Shown here piece after piece: positions 1 to 5,505 of a stretch of DNA of 5,505 nt (the first letter of the stretch is position 1; each line of letters begins with the position of its first letter). Below the pieces are notes generated by a model. It was not told where the DNA came from. It made no database searches and saw only the letters and a program-made list of their open reading frames with translations. This DNA is from Bacteroidota bacterium (GTDB lineage Bacteria > Bacteroidota > Bacteroidia > B-17B0 > Aurantibacillaceae). Location: the NCBI GenBank assembly GCA_947449125.1, contig CANFQR010000121.1, positions 1-5,505 on the forward strand, written 5' to 3'. The position numbers and the translations under genes were made by a program.

Positions 1-246
1 GCAGTGGCAAAATTAGGACCTAAGCCTGAAATAACTAGGTTTAAAGGTTTAGGCGAAATTTCTCCTGATGAATTTAAACACTTTATTGGTAAAGATATCC
101 GCTTGGAGCCTGTTTTAATTGATCAAAAGTCTAGCATTACAGAACTCCTAAATTATTACATGGGTAAAAATACTCAAGGAAGGCAGGATTTTATTATAGA
201 AAATCTGCGTATGGAATTAGATACAGAAAAGGAATTAATTGGTTAA
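1..246 (+). CDS. parE: DNA topoisomerase IV subunit B, C-terminal end (partial)
   Basis: The last 81 codons of a type IIA topoisomerase ATPase subunit, open at the left edge; the stop is TAA at 244-246. The motif RFKGLGE (bases 37-57) is the hallmark of the end of the TOPRIM domain in GyrB/ParE, and the following [17 protein letters not shown] (157-174) and RQDFIIENL match the short C-terminal helical region that contacts the A subunit. The ATPase domain and the TOPRIM acidic residues lie upstream of the window. The GTG at base 4 is an internal Val, not a start. By family knowledge ParE hydrolyses ATP to drive strand passage in topoisomerase IV, which decatenates daughter chromosomes in the cytoplasm. 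I chose ParE over GyrB because the extreme C-terminus resembles Bacteroidota ParE and because the partner subunit gene at 3827 is ParC-like. No terminator is visible after the stop. Confidence 0.93.
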   Translation, partial: AVAKLGPKPEITRFKGLGEISPDEFKHFIGKDIRLEPVLIDQKSSITELLNYYMGKNTQGRQDFIIENLRMELDTEKELIG

Positions 247-271
247 GATATGTTAATTACCCATAAATTGA

Positions 272-279
272 TATATTTG
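272..279 (+). promoter_or_regulatory. Candidate -7 promoter box for the first lipoprotein gene
   Basis: TATATTTG matches the Bacteroidota -7 consensus TAnnTTTG exactly. It lies in the 74-base gap after parE, 41 bases before the ATG at 321, so a start of transcription near 284-288 would give a leader of roughly 35 bases. I see no TTG-type -33 element at the usual spacing, and in AT-rich DNA such an octamer can occur by chance. The gap otherwise holds no hairpin. Just before the ATG the sequence is A-rich (302-320), typical of efficient initiation in this phylum without a Shine-Dalgarno site. Confidence 0.45.
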
Positions 280-320
280 GAACACTATTTGTCTAAACAT
301 TAAAAAATAAAACAATAACA

Positions 321-899
321 ATGAAAACAACTAAATTATTATTAATTCCAGCGCTAGCAGTATTAGCTCTAGCAGGATGTAAATCAAAAAAATCAACACC
401 TGTTCAAAAAGAAACAGGCGCAGTAGAAATTTCTGTTCCCTTCAGTTCTAAAGAATTTCGTAGTGATGAAAATGCGTTCAGAGCTAAACAAGTTGGTAAA
501 TCTCCAGACATGGCTACTGCAAAAAAAATTGCCTTTCAAAACGCAAGAGCTGAAATGGCAGCAAATATTAATGCCACTGTAAAAAGAGTAACCGATCAGT
601 ATACTAATCAACGTACTGTTGGAAATGCACAAGAGTTTGAAAATAAATTTGAAGAAATGGCTCGTGAGGTTGTTAATTTACAAATGTCCAACGTAAAAGA
701 AATTGGAGAGAAAATCTTTAAAGAAACAGATGGTGCATACAGCTATTGGATAGCTATTGAAGCCGGTAAAAAAGAAGTGTTTGATAAAATAGATGAAAAA
801 ATTTCTAATGACGCAAAATTGAAATTAGATTACGATAAGCAAAAGTTTCAGCAAATTTTTGATGCTGAAATGAAAAAATTAGCTGAGGAAGGAAAATAA
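321..899 (+). CDS. LPP20-like outer-membrane lipoprotein, 192 aa
   Basis: A complete small lipoprotein gene of unknown physiological role. Residues 1-19 form a signal peptide (KTTK, then a hydrophobic run) ending in the lipobox LAGC, so Cys20 is the predicted lipidated residue. The mature protein has a short charged linker (KSKKS), a beta-like stretch (34-60, including FRAKQVGKS), a long amphipathic helix rich in spaced Ala (65-90, ATAKKIAFQNARAEMA), and near the end YSYWIAIEAGK (140-150). The helix followed by a strand pair is the layout of the LPP20/FlgT N-terminal type domain, and YWIAIE parallels YWVYYQLD in the lipoprotein at 2311. Lys/Glu-rich helices finish the protein. There is no acidic run after Cys20 of the kind that sends Bacteroidota lipoproteins to the surface, so I infer it faces the periplasm. 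The ATG has A-rich sequence before it. Two in-frame TAA stops (897-902) and a terminator follow. Family membership is by pattern recognition; function is unknown. Confidence 0.88.
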   Translation: MKTTKLLLIPALAVLALAGCKSKKSTPVQKETGAVEISVPFSSKEFRSDENAFRAKQVGKSPDMATAKKIAFQNARAEMAANINATVKRVTDQYTNQRTVGNAQEFENKFEEMAREVVNLQMSNVKEIGEKIFKETDGAYSYWIAIEAGKKEVFDKIDEKISNDAKLKLDYDKQKFQQIFDAEMKKLAEEGK

Positions 900-910
900 T
901 AAACACGTTC

Positions 911-944
911 AAAAGAGCATCTGTAATAAGATGCTCTTTTTTTT
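911..944 (+). terminator. Strong intrinsic (Rho-independent) terminator
   Basis: The arms AAAAGAGCATC (911-921) and GATGCTCTTTT (930-940) pair perfectly over 11 base pairs around the 8-base loop TGTAATAA. The 3' arm runs into eight consecutive T (937-944). It sits 11 bases after the first stop of the lipoprotein gene at 321 and should end its transcript. The next gene begins at 956, just 11 bases beyond the T-tract, so the hairpin also governs how much readthrough reaches the two downstream lipoprotein genes. Confidence 0.92.
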
Positions 945-955
945 ATTTCGTTTTT

Positions 956-2314
956 TTGAAACATATTTTATATATAAATTTTTTAGTTGTCGCTGTTTTA
1001 CTTTCGTCGTGCAACGGTTCAAAAAAGTATTTTAAAGCGGCAGAGCGCCTAGAAAAACAGGGCTTGGTAAACGAAGCCGCGGAGTATTATTTAGAATCTT
1101 TGCAAAGAAAACCAACTAGCGTAGAGGCTAAGGTGAAACTAAAAAATGTTGGGCAAAAGTACGCGTCAAATTTAGCTTCAGACTTTTTCAGAAATTATAA
1201 TACCCAACAAACAGAAACATCTTTAGAAATTTTTGAGCGTTTAAGAGAATTTACAACCAAGGCTGCAGCCCTTAGTGTTGTTCTTGACTATCCAAAAAAC
1301 TATGAAGACGATTATCAAAAGTCAGTAGAGGCATTCTGCTCAAAAAATTACGATCAGGCATATGCATTAGTTAATCAAAAAAAGTTTGATGATGCTTTAA
1401 TTAACATTTCTAAAATAAAAAAGTATAATCCTAATTATAAAAATACCTCTCAATTAGAAGTGATTTCTTTTTGCGAACCTCTATATCAATCAGCGGTAAA
1501 TAGTATAGAAAATAAAAATTATGCAATTGCCTTTTCAAAATTAAGCGGAATAAAATCTAAAACAGACAATTACAAAGATTCAAAAGATTTATATGAATTG
1601 TCTTTAGCTGCTCAAACAAAAAATTTTATTTTAATCCAACCAAAAAGTTCATCATATAATGCCGAAAAGGATATAGAAGAAAATTTATTTAATAATTTTA
1701 ATCAAGAAGTAAGCCAGAAATTTACTGCAATTCAATTAATCAATAATACTCCTTTTACAGAATCCTCAGGAGCAAATGATTTACTAAACAACACTAATGT
1801 TGATCTTATTCAAGCAATTAGAAAGGCTACTAGTGCTGATTATTTTTACACCTATGATGTTTCAAATAAACGAGAAGTAAATAGTGGTCCTTTAAGAAGT
1901 TCTTATACAGCTTATCAAGAAGTTAAAGTAAGAAAAAATGATACTTTGGTTGTAACCGAATATAATCCTATTGGCTATAATGTAGTTAAAGGCTCAAGAA
2001 TTTACTCGTATGATTTTAGATATAAAATTATTAATGCCTTTTCAAATCAAATTGTTTCTTCTCAAACCCAAAATGTGTCTAGTCAAGACGCTATAGAATA
2101 TAATGAATTTGCACGAAATTATAATGGGAATATTAATAATCTTTATCCGTATAACCCTCTGCAAACAGCTCCTGCTGTCAGGTATAATCCAAAAGCTTGG
2201 CGAGGGTTGTTTAGTGCTAAAAGCGCATTAAAATCTTTTGAAGAACTCAGAAGCGAAACTATAAATAAAACAGTAATTATTTTTACAACTTCGGTAAGCA
2301 ATAACATGAAATGA
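956..2314 (+). CDS. TPR-like lipoprotein with C-terminal CsgG/LpoB-like domain, 452 aa
   Basis: I do not recognise a named gene. Translation from TTG at 956 gives a signal peptide with the lipobox LSSC and predicted lipidated Cys19. No ATG or GTG lies upstream in frame as far as the stop of the previous gene, and no in-frame ATG occurs until codon 451, so TTG is the best start. Residues 25-58 (KAAERLEKQGLVNEAAEYY) look like a TPR helix pair, with further TPR-like pairs at about 132-165 (NQKKFDDAL) and 177-212 (NKNYAIAFSKL, NYKDSKDL). From about 224 the protein changes: a strand FILIQP, a helix (about 239-255), ADYFYTYDV (294-302), and a late strand pair around YDFRYKIINAFSNQIVSS. That layout resembles the alpha/beta domain of CsgG and the PBP activator LpoB, which is inference only. 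The gene overlaps the next by four bases, implying translational coupling. It probably acts in the periplasm, as TPR modules usually bind partner proteins. Confidence 0.85.
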   Translation: MKHILYINFLVVAVLLSSCNGSKKYFKAAERLEKQGLVNEAAEYYLESLQRKPTSVEAKVKLKNVGQKYASNLASDFFRNYNTQQTETSLEIFERLREFTTKAAALSVVLDYPKNYEDDYQKSVEAFCSKNYDQAYALVNQKKFDDALINISKIKKYNPNYKNTSQLEVISFCEPLYQSAVNSIENKNYAIAFSKLSGIKSKTDNYKDSKDLYELSLAAQTKNFILIQPKSSSYNAEKDIEENLFNNFNQEVSQKFTAIQLINNTPFTESSGANDLLNNTNVDLIQAIRKATSADYFYTYDVSNKREVNSGPLRSSYTAYQEVKVRKNDTLVVTEYNPIGYNVVKGSRIYSYDFRYKIINAFSNQIVSSQTQNVSSQDAIEYNEFARNYNGNINNLYPYNPLQTAPAVRYNPKAWRGLFSAKSALKSFEELRSETINKTVIIFTTSVSNNMK

Positions 2315-2316
2315 TG
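2311..2316 (+). promoter_or_regulatory. Stop/start overlap coupling two lipoprotein genes
   Basis: ATGATG spans the TGA stop (2312-2314) of the upstream gene. Either ATG can start the next gene: 2311 overlaps by four bases (ATGA), 2314 by one (TGATG), and they differ by a single N-terminal Met. No Shine-Dalgarno sequence precedes them, so ribosomes finishing the upstream gene probably reinitiate here. This favours a fixed ratio of the two proteins. Confidence 0.7.
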
Positions 2317-3723
2317 TTTAGGAGATTAACTATTATATTTTTATTAGTTCTGGTTTTTGTGGCTTGCAAAAGCAAACAAGAAGCAGTTGTGCAGGTTACC
2401 GAAGTAAAAGTGCCATTATGGGTAAGTAGCCGACCTAATAATGGGTTTAAATATGTTGGTATAGGTTTTGCCGAAAAAGGGAAGGGTACAGGTTACCAAA
2501 TTGAAGCCAAGAAAAATGCCCTCTATGATTTAACCTCCGAAATAAAAGTAAATATTTCAAGTAATTCGGTGCTTTATACTGTACAAAACAATAATAATTT
2601 TAACGAAAACTTTAATTCGTTGATTAATTTATCTAACACGGATAATATAGAAGGGTATCAATTGATTGACTCTTATGAAAATGACAAACAATATTGGGTA
2701 TACTATCAGTTAGACAAACAAGAGTACGCCAGCCAAAAAGCAAAAAAAAAGCAACAAATAATTTCTAAGGCCTCCAATCTAATTAATTTAAGTTTTGTAG
2801 ATGAAAAGAATAAAGAGTTTTCATCTTCACTAAAAAAACGAATTCAGGCGTTTGGTGTTTTAACGCCTTATTTAAGTGAAGAAATAAATTATGATGTTTC
2901 ACAAACAAACGGAATTAAAAGTGTTTTTGATCTTACGGCACTTATACAGCAACAGCTACAAGCCATTAACTTAGTTCAAAAACAAAACCTTCCCGTTTTA
3001 AAACCGTATCAACAAAGTTATGAACCTATAGTTTATAATTTAGAATTGAAGTCAAAAACACCGCTGCAAAATTTCCCATTTATTGTAAGCAGCGATGAGG
3101 ATAAAATTAAAATAAACGAAAAAACTTCAACAAATTCTAATGGAGAGTTACAATTAAAAATCAATTACGTAGAACCAATTAATCAAATTGCCTCATTTGC
3201 ACTTAGTCCCGATATTTCGAGTTTAATGGATTCTGATTCGTTAAGCAGGGCAGGCATTAGTGTTTTAAAACAATTTGTACAAACCCCTTCGTTAAAAGTG
3301 CAGGCAAGGGTAAATAAAATTTCTATTTTTGTAACGTCCTCAGAAAAAAACTTCGGGAAACCAACAGGCGCTAATCTAATAGAGTCAATTATTACTCAAA
3401 AATTTAATGGTCAGGAGGTTCAAATTACATCTAATCAAAATGAGGCTGATTATATTATAGAATCCGTTGCAGAAACGCAGGAGGATATTAGCAGTGAACT
3501 ATTAAAAAACAATTACAATATAAAATTAGCGGCACTTATAGTTTCATTACAATTAAAAAATAACACAACCAAAGAAGTTATTTTTAAAAACCAAGTAAAT
3601 GATGTTTACGGATACGCTAACAACATTGAACAAGCCGGCATGAATGCTTACAATAATTCAAAATTAAACATGAAATTATCTGAAGCGCTTTTCTTTCTAA
3701 AACGAAAAGTACTAGTTTATTAG
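2311..3723 (+). CDS. LPP20 family lipoprotein, three-domain, 470 aa
   Basis: A complete lipoprotein gene. The signal peptide (MFRR, then a hydrophobic run) ends in FVAC, giving predicted lipidated Cys19; Phe at -3 is less usual than Leu but acceptable. Residues 35-140 fit the LPP20 family: PLWVSSRP (35-42), YVGIGFA (48-54), a helix with spaced Ala and aliphatics (AKKNALYDLTSEI, 66-78), then YWVYYQLD (128-135). A helical linker follows (about 136-235). Residues 238-300 look like an Ig-type beta sandwich, with PLQNFPFIVSS and the turn TSTNSNGE (272-279). The last domain (about 328-465) has a strand ISIFVTSSE, helix ANLIESIITQKF, ADYIIES (379-385) and paired strands IKLAALIVSLQL, resembling the end domain of the lipoprotein encoded just upstream. 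The function of LPP20 proteins outside flagellated bacteria is largely unknown; here I infer a periplasm-facing outer-membrane component working with the two preceding lipoproteins. The start could equally be the second ATG at 2314. Confidence 0.88.
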   Translation: MMFRRLTIIFLLVLVFVACKSKQEAVVQVTEVKVPLWVSSRPNNGFKYVGIGFAEKGKGTGYQIEAKKNALYDLTSEIKVNISSNSVLYTVQNNNNFNENFNSLINLSNTDNIEGYQLIDSYENDKQYWVYYQLDKQEYASQKAKKKQQIISKASNLINLSFVDEKNKEFSSSLKKRIQAFGVLTPYLSEEINYDVSQTNGIKSVFDLTALIQQQLQAINLVQKQNLPVLKPYQQSYEPIVYNLELKSKTPLQNFPFIVSSDEDKIKINEKTSTNSNGELQLKINYVEPINQIASFALSPDISSLMDSDSLSRAGISVLKQFVQTPSLKVQARVNKISIFVTSSEKNFGKPTGANLIESIITQKFNGQEVQITSNQNEADYIIESVAETQEDISSELLKNNYNIKLAALIVSLQLKNNTTKEVIFKNQVNDVYGYANNIEQAGMNAYNNSKLNMKLSEALFFLKRKVLVY

Positions 3724-3800
3724 TTGGTATTTGTGAATATTTAGTGTAGATTTTTTCCTTAAACCCTTTTATTTTCAAGATTTTCTAAAAATTCAAAATG

Positions 3801-3808
3801 TATATTTG
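3801..3808 (+). promoter_or_regulatory. Candidate -7 promoter box for parC
   Basis: TATATTTG, a perfect match to TAnnTTTG and identical to the octamer at 272-279, lies 18 bases before the parC ATG. It would give a very short leader of about 10-14 bases. No TTG-type -33 element is seen at the expected distance. The 103-base gap (3724-3826) is very AT-rich and shows no GC-containing hairpin, so there is no clear terminator for the lipoprotein operon and parC may also receive readthrough. Confidence 0.45.
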
Positions 3809-3826
3809 CAATTATTTTATTTGTAA

Positions 3827-5505
3827 ATGAGCGATATTTTTGAAGGATTAGACAATGAGAACCACCACGAGGTAGATAAAATTACCCATGTTAGTGGTAT
3901 GTTTAAGAATTGGTTTATTGATTACGCAAGCTATGTTATTCTTGAACGGGCTGTTCCGGCCATGGAAGACGGTTTAAAACCTGTTCAACGCCGAATTTTA
4001 CACAGCATGTGGGAGTTGGAAGATGGGCGATATAATAAAGTTGCCAATTTAATTGGTAACACCATGAAATATCACCCACATGGTGATGCTAGTATTGGCG
4101 ACGCTTTGGTAAGCATCGGACAAAAAGATCTTTTAATTGATTGTCAAGGAAACTGGGGAAATGTGTTAACCGGAGATAGCGCCGCCGCGCCAAGGTACAT
4201 TGAAGCGCGTTTATCTAAATTTGCACAAGAAGTTATTTTTAACCCTAAAACTACCAATTGGGGTTTAAGTTATGACGGACGAAACAAAGAGCCTATTACT
4301 TTACCGGTTAAGTTTCCTTTAGTATTAGCGCAGGGTGTAGAAGGTATAGCGGTTGGTTTGGCTACAAAAATATTACCACATAATTTTAATGAATTAATCG
4401 ACGCATCAATACAAATATTAAAGGGTAAAAAAGCAACTATTTATCCAGATTTTATTACTGGTGGCATTGCCGATTTTAGCGACTACAAAGATGGTTTACG
4501 AGGGGGTAAAATAAAAATTCGCGCCAGAATTAAAGAATTAAACCCAAAAACATTAATTATATCCGAGATTCCTTTTGGAACCACAACAGGCAGTTTAATC
4601 GATTCTATTTTAGCGGCTAACGATAAAGGAAAAATAAAAGTAAAAAAAGTAGAAGATAATACCGCCGAAAACGTTGAAATACTAATACATCTGCAACCTG
4701 GTATTTCTCCCGACAAAACAATTGATGCCTTATACGCTTTCACTAATTGCGAAATGAGCATATCGCCTAATGCCTGCATAATTGAAAATGAAAAACCAAG
4801 ATTTATTGGCGTTAGCGAAATACTTAAAATTTCCACGCATCAAACTTTGGCGCTATTAAAGCGAGAGTTGGAAATTGAACAAAACGAACTAGAAGAAAAA
4901 TGGCATTTTTCATCGCTCGAAAAAATATTTATTAAAGAAGAAATGTATATCGACTTTAAAAAATATGCTACTAAAGAAACATTGTTTGTTTATTTATATG
5001 AATGTTTTAAACCTTTTAAAAAGAAATTAATTCGCGACATTAATGATGAAGATTTAAATCGCTTAACACAAATACCAATGATTCGCATTACACGTTTCGA
5101 TAGCATAAAAGCCGAAGCGCACATGAAAGAATTGGAGGAGAAAATTGAAATAGTAAAAAATAATTTAGCCAATTTAACCGATTTTGCTATAGAGTATTTT
5201 AAAAATTTAAAAAAGAAATATAGCGCCGGTCGTGAACGAAAAACAGAAACCAAACAATTAGAAACCATTGTTGCTACCCAAGTTGTAATGGCTAACGAAA
5301 AACTATATGTTAATCGCGCCGAAGGTTTTATAGGAACAAGCTTAAAAAAAGATGAGTTTGTAACCGATTGTTCTGATATTGACGACATAATTGCCTTTAC
5401 AAAAGAGGGCAAGATGAAAGTTTGTAAAGTGTCTGACAAAGTATTTATTGGTAAAGATATTATTTATGTGGCCGTATTTAAAAAGAACGATGAGCGCACC
5501 ACTTA
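3827..5505 (+). CDS. parC: DNA topoisomerase IV subunit A (partial, 3' end beyond window)
   Basis: The DNA-cleaving subunit of topoisomerase IV, open at the right edge after 559 complete codons. The ATG at 3827 gives MSDIFEGLD, followed by the conserved FIDYASYVILERAVPAMEDG (30-49) and KPVQRRIL. The quinolone-region motif is YHPHGDASIGDAL (82-94). Active-site Tyr124 (codon 4196-4198) with Arg123 sits in AAAPRYIEARL. GIAVGLATKILPHN (173-186) carries the DNA-intercalating Ile182. A tower and coiled-coil region follows (ELEEKIEIVKNNL), then the first beta-pinwheel blade (GFIGTSLKKDEF, FTKEGKMKV). The rest of the pinwheel is missing. By family knowledge it cuts both DNA strands through Tyr-phosphate links and, with ParE, decatenates chromosomes. 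I prefer ParC to GyrA because of the DASIGDALV and LLIDCQGNWGN signatures and the nearby parE. Ala88 takes the position of E. coli ParC Ser80. It probably has its own promoter (3801-3808). Confidence 0.96.
   Translation, partial: MSDIFEGLDNENHHEVDKITHVSGMFKNWFIDYASYVILERAVPAMEDGLKPVQRRILHSMWELEDGRYNKVANLIGNTMKYHPHGDASIGDALVSIGQKDLLIDCQGNWGNVLTGDSAAAPRYIEARLSKFAQEVIFNPKTTNWGLSYDGRNKEPITLPVKFPLVLAQGVEGIAVGLATKILPHNFNELIDASIQILKGKKATIYPDFITGGIADFSDYKDGLRGGKIKIRARIKELNPKTLIISEIPFGTTTGSLIDSILAANDKGKIKVKKVEDNTAENVEILIHLQPGISPDKTIDALYAFTNCEMSISPNACIIENEKPRFIGVSEILKISTHQTLALLKRELEIEQNELEEKWHFSSLEKIFIKEEMYIDFKKYATKETLFVYLYECFKPFKKKLIRDINDEDLNRLTQIPMIRITRFDSIKAEAHMKELEEKIEIVKNNLANLTDFAIEYFKNLKKKYSAGRERKTETKQLETIVATQVVMANEKLYVNRAEGFIGTSLKKDEFVTDCSDIDDIIAFTKEGKMKVCKVSDKVFIGKDIIYVAVFKKNDERTT

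Noticed and set aside
4..246. GTG at base 4 as the start of an 80-residue protein
   Set aside because: The frame is open to the left edge and the sequence is the conserved TOPRIM end of ParE, so this is an internal Val codon.
250..303. A 17-codon ORF (ATG at 250, TAA at 301-303) between parE and the first lipoprotein gene
   Set aside because: Too short, no recognisable product or initiation signal, and it overlaps the candidate -7 box; chance in AT-rich DNA.
393..632. 79-codon minus-strand ORF
   Set aside because: Lies wholly inside the lipoprotein gene at 321, which has a convincing signal peptide and family pattern; the antisense product is low-complexity and unrecognisable.
3724..3826. 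Terminator after the third lipoprotein gene
   Set aside because: A T-run (3751-3756) and a weak imperfect A/T inverted repeat near 3771-3799 are present, but no stable stem with G/C pairs.
4483..4836. 117-codon minus-strand ORF
   Set aside because: Antisense shadow of the conserved parC core.
4990..5439. 149-codon minus-strand ORF
   Set aside because: Antisense shadow of parC; its Ser/Phe-rich product reflects the Lys/Glu-rich coding strand.
3827..5505. Assignment as gyrA
   Set aside because: The motif surroundings (DASIGDALV, LLIDCQGNWGN) and proximity to parE fit Bacteroidota topoisomerase IV subunit A better; the GyrA-box region, which would settle it, is beyond the window.
1..5505. Mobile element, CRISPR array, tRNA, rRNA or toxin-antitoxin system
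   Set aside because: No repeats with regular spacers, transposase motifs, cloverleaf-like sequence or small paired genes were seen on either strand.

Overview
The window is AT-rich and looks like chromosomal DNA from a member of the Bacteroidota, probably near the Flavobacteriia/Sphingobacteriia. Four things point there: the topoisomerase IV subunit A has the motifs YHPHGDASIGDAL and LLIDCQGNWGN that I associate with that phylum; none of the genes has a clear Shine-Dalgarno sequence; A-rich stretches precede a start; and both main intergenic gaps carry the octamer TATATTTG, which fits the Bacteroidota -7 box TAnnTTTG. The species cannot be told from this window.

All five genes are on the + strand. 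Bases 1-246 are the 3' end of parE (topoisomerase IV subunit B). After a 74-base gap come three lipoprotein genes: a 192-residue LPP20-like protein (321-899), a 452-residue protein with a TPR-like front half and a CsgG/LpoB-like back half (956-2314, TTG start), and a 470-residue LPP20-family protein (2311-3723). After a 103-base gap, parC (topoisomerase IV subunit A) starts at 3827 and runs off the right edge after 559 complete codons, with the active-site Tyr124 and most of the catalytic core present.

Transcription appears to be in at least three blocks. The first lipoprotein may be read from parE or from a promoter near 272-279, and it ends in a strong intrinsic terminator (911-944). The second and third lipoprotein genes overlap (ATGATG across the TGA stop) and must be co-translated. 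Their start lies only 11 bases beyond the terminator T-tract, so they probably depend on readthrough or on a promoter hidden in the first lipoprotein gene. parC has its own candidate promoter (3801-3808).

Functionally, parE and parC together make topoisomerase IV, which unlinks daughter chromosomes. The lipoprotein trio between them has no evident link to DNA topology. Shared motifs in its members suggest a small envelope complex of unknown function at the outer membrane. This trio is the least explained part of the window. I saw no mobile element, CRISPR array, tRNA or rRNA.
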